Source: Deltaproteobacteria bacterium
Lineage (GTDB): Bacteria > Desulfobacterota > Binatia > UBA9968
Assembly (NCBI GenBank): GCA_005878685.1
Contig: VBLN01000368.1
Coordinates: forward strand, 2,848-10,221
DNA length: 7,374 bases
Direction of reading: 5' to 3'
Shown here piece by piece: positions 1-6,181 of this stretch (positions within the stretch are counted from its first letter, which is position 1; the number at the start of each line of letters is the position of its first letter). The translations under genes were made by a program, and so were the position numbers. The notes beneath the pieces are model-generated. The model was not told the DNA's origin, searched no databases, and worked only from the letters and a program-made list of their open reading frames with translations.

Positions 1-2
1 TG

Positions 3-131
3 TTGTCGATCAAAAACAAAGCGCGGCGCAGAGCGCTCATCGCGAATCGCGAGGAGCGGAATGGCAAAGCCGTCTACCGCTTTGATATTCGGCTTCAGGG
101 AGAGGGTGAGACGGTCTTCCTTGATGTCTAG
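3..131 (+). CDS. 3' end of an unidentified gene (42 codons visible)
   Basis: This frame is open from the window edge and stops at TAG 129-131, giving 42 residues that end in RFDIRLQGEGETVFLDV. The alternating hydrophobic/charged pattern ending in GEGETVFLDV resembles the last beta strands of hot-dog fold proteins such as MaoC-type dehydratases or acyl-CoA thioesterases, which would suit a CoA-dependent catabolic operon. The visible piece is too short to assign. It lies on the same strand and in the same frame as the following lyase, 57 bases upstream of its ATG, so it is probably the preceding operon gene. The codon pattern and sensible residue composition support real coding, but the function is not established. 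Confidence 0.5.
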   Translation: MSIKNKARRRALIANREERNGKAVYRFDIRLQGEGETVFLDV

Positions 132-148
132 GTTCAGACCGGAAAAGA

Positions 149-162
149 TCCCGAGCTCGGGA
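149..162. promoter_or_regulatory. Perfect 14-bp palindrome between the first gene and the lyase
   Basis: TCCCGAGCTCGGGA is perfectly self-complementary and lies in the 57-base gap between the upstream stop codon and the lyase start. It could be the operator of a dimeric regulator (IclR- or LysR-type regulators commonly control aromatic catabolism genes) or a small RNA hairpin. No T-tract follows, so it is not a terminator. The role is inferred only from symmetry and position. Confidence 0.3.
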
Positions 163-188
163 CAGACACGCCAGCTAAATCTCTCACC

Positions 189-1544
189 ATGACCACCGCA
201 CTGGATTCCGATATCTTTGCTCCGTTATTCAGCGATGAAGAGATTGTCAAATTGCTTGACGATCACGCGCAAGTCCGGGCGCTGGTCGGAGTGGAGGTAG
301 CATTGGCGCGCGCTGAGGGGCGTCTCGGTGTTATCCCTTCATCGACTGCGGAGCAAATTTCCAAGGCCGCCTCGGCGGAAAGAATTGACATCGCCGCGCT
401 GACCAAAGGAACTGCTCGTTCCGGCTTTCCGATCATCGCTCTGGTGCAAGAATTGCGCAGACTCGTGGGCCCGCAGGCAGCTCCATATGTGCACTGGGGC
501 GCAACGACGCAGGATATCATGGATACGGCCTGCGTGCTGCAGCTCCGCTCGGTCATCAAACTCTTCGAAAACCGGCTCGCTGAGCTGGCGCGCCAAATGG
601 AACAGCTCGCTGACCGCCACCGAACGACGGTTTTGGCCGGGAGAACGCACGGGCAACAAGCGCTTCCCGTAAGCTTCGGATTGAAAGTAGCGGCCTGGCT
701 CGCGCCACTCATTCGTCACGCCGAACGGCTCAATCAAATCTCGCCTCGACTCCTCGTGGTGCAATTGGGTGGGGCTGCCGGCACGCTTGCCGCGCTCGGC
801 GACAAGGGGCTGGCGGTCATGCAGGCACTCGCTGAAGAGCTAAAACTCGCGACGCCGGCGATGCCGTGGCACGCGCAACGCGACAGTTTGGTGGAGTTTG
901 CCGGCTGGCTCAGTCTGGTCACGGGTAGTCTCGGAAAAATGGCGCAAGACATCATCTTGCTCGCACAGACCGAAGTCGATGAGGTGGCAGAATCCGGGGA
1001 GGAGGGGCGAGGCGGCAGCAGCACGATGCCGCAAAAAAGCAATCCCATTATCAGCGAGATCATTCTAGCCGCGGCACGGATGAACGCGTCACTTTTATCC
1101 GCGATGCATCAGGCGTTGATCCAGGAACAGGAACGGGCGACCCATGGCTGGCAGGTGGAGTGGTTGGCCCTGCCGCAGATGGCCATCCTCACGGGCGGGG
1201 CACTGAAGCACGCGCTCTACTTAGCGAGGAACCTGAAGGTTGACGGGGCCAAGATGCGTGACAATATCGCGCGCGCCCATAATGTCATCCTCGCTGAAGC
1301 CGCGGTGTTTGCCCTGGCGAAAGCGATGCCGCGTCCAAAAGCGGAAGAGTTGGTCAAAAAGGCCTGCAGCATTGCCGTGTCTGAGGGAAAGCCGCTGATC
1401 GAAGTGGTAGAAAAACTGGCAGGCGGTTTAGTATCGGACGGGGCGGTGGACTGGCAGGCTCTAGCGATGCCTGAAAACTACATCGGTGAAACGGAAAAAA
1501 TCATCGATCGGGTGCTCAAAAGCGCGAGCAAGCTTTTCGGCTGA
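189..1544 (+). CDS. pcaB: PcaB-like lyase (3-carboxy-cis,cis-muconate cycloisomerase / adenylosuccinate lyase family)
   Basis: This is a 451-residue cytosolic enzyme of the fumarase/aspartase superfamily, matching the roughly 450 residues of bacterial 3-carboxymuconate cycloisomerases. The three conserved regions are in order: HWGATTQD at about 102-109, a THG motif at 153-155 carrying the candidate general-acid His154, and the signature loop GSSTMPQKSNP at 276-286 with the catalytic serine pair. The N-terminus (FAPLFSDEEIVKLL, then VEVALARAEGRLGVIP) is typical of PcaB-type proteins, which turn 3-carboxy-cis,cis-muconate into carboxymuconolactone in protocatechuate breakdown. ATG 189 is the only usual start in this frame after an in-frame stop at 129; no strong ribosome binding site precedes it. 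The neighbouring CoA transferase and amidohydrolase genes favour a catabolic role over purine synthesis. The loop residues QKS differ from the commoner HKR, so the exact substrate is uncertain; the superfamily is certain. Confidence 0.85.
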   Translation: MTTALDSDIFAPLFSDEEIVKLLDDHAQVRALVGVEVALARAEGRLGVIPSSTAEQISKAASAERIDIAALTKGTARSGFPIIALVQELRRLVGPQAAPYVHWGATTQDIMDTACVLQLRSVIKLFENRLAELARQMEQLADRHRTTVLAGRTHGQQALPVSFGLKVAAWLAPLIRHAERLNQISPRLLVVQLGGAAGTLAALGDKGLAVMQALAEELKLATPAMPWHAQRDSLVEFAGWLSLVTGSLGKMAQDIILLAQTEVDEVAESGEEGRGGSSTMPQKSNPIISEIILAAARMNASLLSAMHQALIQEQERATHGWQVEWLALPQMAILTGGALKHALYLARNLKVDGAKMRDNIARAHNVILAEAAVFALAKAMPRPKAEELVKKACSIAVSEGKPLIEVVEKLAGGLVSDGAVDWQALAMPENYIGETEKIIDRVLKSASKLFG

Positions 1545-1565
1545 AGAGATTTCGCATTAGACACC

Positions 1566-2498
1566 ATGCAGAACTCAGCAAAAACCGACAAGCTCGTATC
1601 CATGCAGGAAGCCATTGCCACCTACGTGCGCGACAACTACTCGGTTACCATTGAAGGCTTCACCGCGTTCATCTGCTTTGCCGCAGGGCACGAGATCATC
1701 CGTCAGCGGCGCCGTAACCTGACGTTGATCCGCATGACGCCGGACCTGATCTACGACCAGATGATTGCCGCCGGTGTGGCGAGTAAACTCGTTTTCAGCT
1801 ACATGGGCAATCCCGGCGTTGGCTCGCTTTACTGCATCCGCCGCGCTGTAGAGAAGGCCATTCCCTGTCCACTGGAACTGGAGGAATATTCACACTATGG
1901 CCTGGTCGGGCGCTATGCGGCGGGGGCGTCCCGGTTGCCCTTCTTTCCCTTGCGCAGCTATGTCGGTTCCGACATGCCCGCGGCGAATCCGCTGATCAAA
2001 CTGATTGACGACCCCTACGGCACGGGCACGATCGCGATCGTGCCGCCGCTCAATCCCGATGTCGCGATCCTCCACGCGCAGCGTGCGGACCGGCAGGGCA
2101 ACACACAACTATGGGATCTGCTCGGCATGCAAAAGGAGGTAGCATTTGCCGCTAAACGGGTCATCGTGGTGGTGGAAGAAGTGGTGAATGAGGCGATGGT
2201 CCATGCCGATCCCAACCGCACCTTGATCCCTGGGTTGGTTGTTGATGCGCTGGTGCATGAGCCCTACGGCGCCCATCCCTCGTATGTCCAGGGTTACTAC
2301 GACCGTGACAACGAGTCTTACCTGGCTTGGGACAAACTTTCCCAAGACCACGCCGCGGTCGAGGCATGGCTGGATGAGTGGGTTTATGGGCTGCCGAAGC
2401 ACGCTGCCTATGTGCAAAAACTTGGGCAAGCTCATTTTGATAAGCTCAAGCCTGAGCCGTTCCTCGCGCCGTCGGTTGACTATGGGAGGTATCGATGA
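1566..2498 (+). CDS. Class I CoA-transferase, alpha subunit (glutaconate CoA-transferase A type)
   Basis: This 310-residue protein is close to the usual length of the GctA-type alpha subunit of heterodimeric class I CoA transferases, which move CoA from acetyl- or succinyl-CoA to a carboxylic acid. Recognisable family features in order are AAGHEIIRQ with LTLIRMTPDL (about 39-60), the glycine-rich GNPGVGS stretch (about 81-87), ILHAQRADRQGN (about 168-179), VVVEEVVNE (about 202-210) and the C-terminal VHEPYGAHPS (about 228-237), the last matching the APYGAHPS of Acidaminococcus GctA. It starts 21 bases after the lyase stop, without an obvious Shine-Dalgarno, and its stop overlaps the beta-subunit start as ATGA, indicating translational coupling. 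The alpha subunit itself is complete. The substrate cannot be read from the sequence; a dicarboxylic intermediate such as 3-oxoadipate or glutaconate would suit the context. Confidence 0.88.
   Translation: MQNSAKTDKLVSMQEAIATYVRDNYSVTIEGFTAFICFAAGHEIIRQRRRNLTLIRMTPDLIYDQMIAAGVASKLVFSYMGNPGVGSLYCIRRAVEKAIPCPLELEEYSHYGLVGRYAAGASRLPFFPLRSYVGSDMPAANPLIKLIDDPYGTGTIAIVPPLNPDVAILHAQRADRQGNTQLWDLLGMQKEVAFAAKRVIVVVEEVVNEAMVHADPNRTLIPGLVVDALVHEPYGAHPSYVQGYYDRDNESYLAWDKLSQDHAAVEAWLDEWVYGLPKHAAYVQKLGQAHFDKLKPEPFLAPSVDYGRYR
2484..2489 (+). promoter_or_regulatory. Ribosome binding site of the CoA-transferase beta subunit
   Basis: GGGAGG lies five bases before ATG 2495, inside the end of the alpha-subunit gene. 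Together with the ATGA overlap it fixes the beta-subunit start and supports coupled synthesis of the two subunits. Confidence 0.75.
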
Positions 2499-3225
2499 GC
2501 GAACCGACCTACACTGCCTCGGAGATGATGATCGTCGTGGCCGCCCGCATGTTAGAAGGGGCGCGCACCGTTTTTGTCGGGGTTGGTTTGCCCAATATCG
2601 CCTGCAACCTGGCGCGCTATACCGTCGCGCCAGACCTCGAGCTCATCTACGAATCCGGAGTCTATGGCGCTCGTCCGGAACGCCTCCCGCTTTCCATTGG
2701 CGATCCCACCTTGGTCAGCGGGGCCATCTCCGTGGTCTCCATGGCCGACCTGTTCGGGCTGTACCTGCAGCGGGGTTTGGTCGAGGTTGCGTTGCTGGGT
2801 GGGGCTCAGATCGACCGGTACGGCAACCTCAACACGACCGTCATCGGCGACTACCGGACGCCTAAAACGCGCCTGCCTGGCAGCGGCGGCGCCTGTGAAA
2901 TCGCCATCAACGCGCAACGCACGTTCATGATGATTTTCTCACCAGCCCCGGTCACCTAACCGGCGGCGACAGCCGTGCTGAGTTAGGCTTGCCCGGCGGC
3001 GGTCCGGAATTGGTGATTACCGACAAGGCGATTTTGAACTTCGCCAACCCTCGACGCGAGATGCAGCTGAGCGCGCTTTATCCCGGCGTTACGGTGAGGG
3101 AGATACAGGCTGAAGTCGGCTGGCCGCTGGGGCTGGCGGAGACGATCCAGGAAGCTGCTGCGCCATCCTCTGAAGAGTTGCGCCTGATCCGCGAGGAACT
3201 GGATCCGCACGCCATGTACCGTTAA
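2495..3225 (+). pseudogene. Class I CoA-transferase, beta subunit, broken by internal deletion and frameshift
   Basis: The gene encodes the catalytic partner of the preceding alpha subunit but is split over two frames. The first part (2495-2959) carries VGVGLPNIACNLA, then the candidate catalytic glutamate in IYESGVYG (Glu53, aligning with Glu54 of Acidaminococcus GctB), LLGGAQIDRYGNLNTT and GSGGACEIA, and breaks after RTFMM (Met146). In the -1 frame the rest of the family sequence resumes at base 2932 with DFLTSPGHLTGG, GLPGGGPELVITDKAIL and the C-terminal LRLIREELDP, ending at 3225. Compared from memory with GctB (QHEKRRFMNKI between MM and DYVTSPG), about 11 residues, or 34 bases, are missing at 2930-2934. 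The two pieces total about 242 residues against about 266 in GctB. The missing segment and frame change should abolish a full-length subunit unless they are an assembly error. The isolated downstream open frame is not a separate gene. Confidence 0.8.
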
Positions 3226-3286
3226 AAACGAAAATGCAGATTGGAGCTTCGATGTTGAACGCACAATTCATGGAAGGACAGGACGA

Positions 3287-3308
3287 GGTTCCTTCCCCGG
3301 GAGGAACC
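3287..3308 (+). promoter_or_regulatory. Inverted repeat enclosing the amidohydrolase ribosome binding site
   Basis: GGTTCC (3287-3292) and GGAACC (3303-3308) are perfect inverted arms, and the pairing continues inward (T-A, T-G, C-G), giving about nine pairs around a tiny loop. The Shine-Dalgarno GGGAGGA (3299-3305) is in the 3' arm, and the hairpin ends one base before ATG 3310. Folded, it would hide the ribosome binding site, so translation may depend on a trigger such as heat, a protein or an upstream ribosome. The pairing is seen; the regulation is inferred. Confidence 0.45.
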
Positions 3309-3309
3309 T

Positions 3310-4317
3310 ATGAAGATTGATATCTTCCCTCACATCATACCGAAGCCTTACTATGACAAGATGCTCAAGATGAGTGAGCGAGCTGCCTATATGCAAAAAC
3401 GGGTGCGAGAGGTCCCCGTCTTGTATGATTTGGACACTCGGTTTCGCATCATGGAGAAATATGAGGACTACGCTCAGGTATTGACCTTGAACCTTCCTCC
3501 GATCGAGTTCCTCGCCGAGCCCGATACGAGCCCGGAGCTGGCGAAGCTCGCCAATGACAGCATGGCGGAGTTGGTGGTTAAGTATCCGCATCACTTTCTT
3601 GCTTTTGTCGCCTCGCTCCCCATGAACAATCCTGATGCGATGCTTCGAGAAGTAAAGCGAGCCGTGCGTGACCTTGGCGCGAGAGGCGTGCAGATCGACT
3701 CAAACGTCAACGGGCGGCCATTGGATGAGCCGGAATTCCGCCCCCTGTTTTCTCTCATGGCTGAGCTAGATCTGCCCGTCTGGCTGCACCCGACCCGCTC
3801 GCCCGACTTTTCCGACTACAAGACCGAAAATCGGTCGAAGTATGACCTCTGGTGGGCCTTCGGCTGGCCGCATGAGACCAGCGTTGCCATGGGGCGCCTC
3901 GCGCTATCGGGAGTTTTCGACGAGAACGCGAACCTGAAAATCATCACCCATCATATGGGGGCGATGATCCCCTATTTCGAGGGCCGCATCGGTGGAGGTT
4001 TGGATCAGCTAGGGAGACGGACGGATAATGAGCATGACATCGGCACGCTGGCGCGTCTTGAGAAACGGCCCTATGACTATTTCCGGATGTTTTACGCGGA
4101 CACGGCGCTTTTTGGAGCTCTGCCGGCTACTGAATGTGGCCTGGCGTTTTTTGGGTCCGATCATGTGTTGTTCGGCACAGACATGCCATTCGACCCGGAG
4201 AAGGGACCTGGCTTCATCAGAGAGACCATCCGCGTGATCGATAATATTACGGCCTCGATAGATGACAAAAAGAAGATCTACGAGGGCAATGCAAGAAGGT
4301 TACTCAAGCTTGGCTGA
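3310..4317 (+). CDS. Amidohydrolase-2 family metal-dependent hydrolase/decarboxylase
   Basis: This 335-residue TIM-barrel enzyme belongs to the amidohydrolase-2 group (ACMSD, gamma-resorcylate decarboxylase, LigI/LigJ relatives), which act on ring-cleavage products and related acids in the cytosol. Metal-site and catalytic positions in order are an N-terminal DIFPH motif (Asp4, Phe6, His8), His160 in VWLHPTR, His214-His215 in IITHHMGAMIP, and the catalytic Asp291 in LFGTDMPF. The usual C-terminal EGNARRLL follows. SLPMNNPDAML and GARGVQIDSNVNGRPLDEPEF also match the family. The first metal-binding histidine of the usual HxH is Phe6; I recall DVFNH in relatives of similar overall sequence, so this may be a subfamily trait rather than damage. 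The start is fixed by GGGAGGA four bases before ATG 3310. It lies 84 bases after the broken CoA-transferase subunit and probably ends the operon. The exact reaction is unknown. Confidence 0.85.
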   Translation: MKIDIFPHIIPKPYYDKMLKMSERAAYMQKRVREVPVLYDLDTRFRIMEKYEDYAQVLTLNLPPIEFLAEPDTSPELAKLANDSMAELVVKYPHHFLAFVASLPMNNPDAMLREVKRAVRDLGARGVQIDSNVNGRPLDEPEFRPLFSLMAELDLPVWLHPTRSPDFSDYKTENRSKYDLWWAFGWPHETSVAMGRLALSGVFDENANLKIITHHMGAMIPYFEGRIGGGLDQLGRRTDNEHDIGTLARLEKRPYDYFRMFYADTALFGALPATECGLAFFGSDHVLFGTDMPFDPEKGPGFIRETIRVIDNITASIDDKKKIYEGNARRLLKLG

Positions 4318-4349
4318 TGCTGATTATCCCAATTCCATGCCTTCCAGGC

Positions 4350-4380
4350 TTGACATTTGGCCTTCCCTTTGGAGTAAAAA
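4350..4380 (+). promoter_or_regulatory. Candidate sigma-70 type promoter of the 186-residue gene
   Basis: TTGACA (4350-4355) is a perfect -35 box, followed after 19 bases by TAAAAA (4375-4380). An alternative is TTGGCC (4357-4362), 18 bases, then TATAGT (4381-4386). The spacing of the first pair is slightly long. The region lies in the gap after the catabolic operon and before an isolated gene with its own terminator, so a promoter is expected here. A very similar arrangement occurs at 6768. Confidence 0.4.
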
Positions 4381-4442
4381 TATAGTAATTTAGTCTGTCA
4401 AGTAGGTAGGATTAGCAGGTTCTCCCCCTGTGGGGTTCGTTT

Positions 4443-4449
4443 AGGGAGG
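4443..4449 (+). promoter_or_regulatory. Strong ribosome binding site
   Basis: AGGGAGG lies four bases before ATG 4454. It is one of the best Shine-Dalgarno sequences in the window and supports both the reality and the start of the otherwise unrecognised 186-residue gene. Confidence 0.7.
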
Positions 4450-4453
4450 GCAC

Positions 4454-5014
4454 ATGATCTATTCTGCTGACTATGCCAAGCCGCTGCGAACTATAGGCCA
4501 GGCTCTGGAGGCGCTGCATGTGAGGGACATTGATATCGAGAGCCAAGGCAGCGATTATCTGGTCCGGGGAAAAATGGAGACCCACCTAGAACAACCAGCG
4601 CCCCAGGAGGACACTCATGAGAACAAGATCAGGATGGTCTGGGGGAAGCTGTGGGGCAAGAAGGCTGATGGCAACGGTCATTCCCAGTTAACATCTTCCT
4701 TTGTCCCTCTTGAGTTGCGCTATACTCCGGAAGATATCGAGCGCTTGGAGCGGGAAGGTCAGACGCTGCGGAACAACGCAGGTGGAATGCCAAATAACCA
4801 TAGTGTGTCCCAAATCTTACGCACGGTGGGCGGCTATGTTGAAAACAGGCGTGCCCGATTCGTAGGAGTCAGTTGGAAAGGACAGTCCGTCACCATTCAG
4901 TATGAGAAATCCGACGGCCAAAAAAATGTAGAGGAGATGACGGTCTCCTCCTTGTACGATTATTGCATCCATATGTACATGCAGAGGGCTGGTCGGAACG
5001 ATAGTATTGCTTGA
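4454..5014 (+). CDS. Conserved-looking hypothetical protein, 186 residues
   Basis: I do not recognise this protein. It looks soluble: no signal peptide, no membrane segment, and many charged residues. The N-terminal 40 residues (AKPLRTIGQALEALHVRDID, then DYLVRGK) look like a small alpha/beta unit. A polar, probably flexible linker follows at about 42-78. A second part from about 80 holds FVPLELRYTPEDIERLEREG, a likely long amphipathic helix, then SVSQILRTVGGYVENRRARFVGVSWKG and a final helical stretch around SSLYDYCIHMYMQRAG. The C-terminal half, with its beta-strand pattern around FVGVSWKGQSVTIQYEK, may be a nucleic-acid or ligand binding fold, but that is speculation. It has a strong ribosome binding site, a promoter candidate upstream and a terminator 26 bases after its stop, so it is probably expressed as a single-gene unit. 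The reading frame is intact. Confidence 0.75.
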   Translation: MIYSADYAKPLRTIGQALEALHVRDIDIESQGSDYLVRGKMETHLEQPAPQEDTHENKIRMVWGKLWGKKADGNGHSQLTSSFVPLELRYTPEDIERLEREGQTLRNNAGGMPNNHSVSQILRTVGGYVENRRARFVGVSWKGQSVTIQYEKSDGQKNVEEMTVSSLYDYCIHMYMQRAGRNDSIA

Positions 5015-5039
5015 TCAGATCCTTGTTGCGTATCTCATT

Positions 5040-5072
5040 AGCCCGGACTGGGGTTTCCCAGCCGGGCTTTTT
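5040..5072 (+). terminator. Rho-independent terminator, copy 1
   Basis: AGCCCGG (5040-5046) pairs with CCGGGCT (5062-5068), A5047 is bulged, and CTGGG pairs with CCCAG around the loop GTTT. A run of five T (5068-5072) follows. With twelve G+C-rich pairs and a T-tract this is a textbook terminator for the 186-residue gene. It ends only six bases before the ribosome binding site of the aminotransferase gene, so it could also act as a leader attenuator. A near-identical copy is at 6871-6903. Confidence 0.9.
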
Positions 5073-5078
5073 GATTTT

Positions 5079-5084
5079 AGGAGG
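5079..5084 (+). promoter_or_regulatory. Ribosome binding site of the aminotransferase gene
   Basis: AGGAGG, a consensus Shine-Dalgarno, lies eight bases before ATG 5093 and fixes that start. It begins immediately after the T-tract of the terminator hairpin, leaving no room for a normal promoter between hairpin and gene. Confidence 0.75.
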
Positions 5085-5092
5085 AGCTCTAT

Positions 5093-6056
5093 ATGACGGA
5101 ACGTGAACGGACTCCCAGTTTGGGCACAGACGAAGCCATAGCCCGCCTCCGCCAGGCGACCCACGCGAGGTCGGTGAATTTCTATGCGATGTACTCCAGC
5201 GTGCTGGGAGGCATCATTACCGACCCAACGCTCATGGTGCTACCCTTCGACGATCACATGGTGCATCGGGGTCACGCTGTGTTTGATACGGCGATTTTGG
5301 CGAACGGCATGCTCTACCAGCTCGATCGACATCTCGATCGCTTCTTGCGCTCGGCAGAGATGGCCCGTATTTCGCTGCCTTTCGCGCGCCCACGGTTGCG
5401 CCAGATCATTATCGATACGGCAGCTGCCAGCAATCGCCGGGATGCGTCGGTGCGCTACTGGCTCTCGGCCGGACCGGGAGGCTTCGGTCTGGGGCCCGCG
5501 GAGTGCGTAGGCAGCAGCTTTTACGTGATGATTTTCAAAGGCGAGAGTTACCCGGACTCCTTCTATACCCAGGGGGTGAAAGTCGTAACCAGTACGGTCG
5601 CCATCAAGCCACCCTTCTTCGCGCAAGTGAAATCAACCAACTACTTGCCCAATGTCTTAGTGGTGTTTTATCGACGAGCGCGGGATGGTAGGGGAGAGCT
5701 CGAACATGAATGTAGCCTTTGTCAGCAAGGATCGCGTGCTGCGTCATCCGCCTTTCGACGCCATCCTTTCGGGCGTAACGGTACAGCGCATACTTGAACT
5801 AGCGCGGCGGCTTGTCGCGGCCGGCGACCTGCGGGATATTGTGGTGGCCGACGTGCCCGTCGCTGAGGGGAAGGCAGCCGCCGAGATGATGCTCTTGGGA
5901 AGCTCGATCAAAGTCGCGCCCGTCGTTCAGTGGGACGGCCGGCCGATCGGCGACGGCAAACCCGGATCGGTCACCAAAAAGCTTCTCGATCTGTGGAACG
6001 AGGATGTCCGAAGCGCGAAGGATCAGCTGGTGCCAGTGCCGTATCATGAGGGCTGA
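5093..6056 (+). pseudogene. Class IV PLP aminotransferase (plant D-amino acid transaminase-like), broken by internal deletion and frameshift
   Basis: The product is a fold-type IV pyridoxal-phosphate enzyme (D-amino acid transaminase, branched-chain transaminase, aminodeoxychorismate lyase group). The N-terminal part (AMYSSVLGGIITDP, DDHMVHRGHAVFDT, LDRHLDRFLRSAE, YWLSAGPGGF) closely matches plant D-amino acid transaminases as I remember them. The probable PLP lysine is Lys180 in VKSTNYLPN. After Val191 (base 5665) the frame is lost. The family sequence resumes in the +1 frame at 5667 with FIDERGMVGESSNMNVAF (the Glu of GESSN is a candidate cofactor contact), then FDAILSGVT, AAEMMLLGSS, PIGDGKPGS and LVPVPYHEG, stopping at 6054-6056. 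Relatives have about 12 more residues at the break (a stretch like MEAEEKGAxxxI), so about 35 bases are missing. The open frame ending at 5797 and the one starting at 5685 are two halves of one gene. It is probably non-functional unless the break is an assembly error. Confidence 0.82.
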
Positions 6057-6181
6057 CGCTGGATTAAAAATCTTGACAAGAAAGTCAGCAAAACTTACTT
6101 CCAAAAAAGGCTTACAGAAGTCAAGCGGAGAGACCCGACTGCCGTTTCTTACTTTGCAGGTTTTGTGTAGAAAGAGTTTGT

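Noticed and set aside
263..1063. Long open frames on the minus strand opposite the lyase gene
   Set aside because: They are antisense shadows of a G+C-rich gene with clear family motifs, have no family-like sequence, and overlap one another.
2239..2865. 208-codon + strand frame across the CoA-transferase subunit junction
   Set aside because: Its product is arginine- and proline-rich with no recognisable motif and lies wholly over the two well-supported subunits in another frame.
2989..3225. Separate small gene starting at TTG 2989
   Set aside because: Its sequence is the C-terminal third of the CoA-transferase beta subunit, and family sequence extends upstream of the TTG in the same frame to base 2932; it is part of the broken gene.
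4339..4349. GCCT-TCC-AGGC hairpin after the amidohydrolase gene as a terminator
   Set aside because: Only four pairs with a three-base loop and no T-tract; too weak.
5685..6056. Independent 123-residue gene starting at ATG 5685
   Set aside because: It is the C-terminal half of the class IV aminotransferase; family-like residues FIDERG precede the ATG in the same frame and the domain cannot stand alone.
6073..6100. TTGACA at 6073 as a promoter for the toxin-antitoxin pair
   Set aside because: The -35 box is perfect, but no hexamer 16-18 bases downstream matches a -10 box at more than about two positions; too weak to list, though the 6057-6181 gap otherwise holds nothing I can identify.
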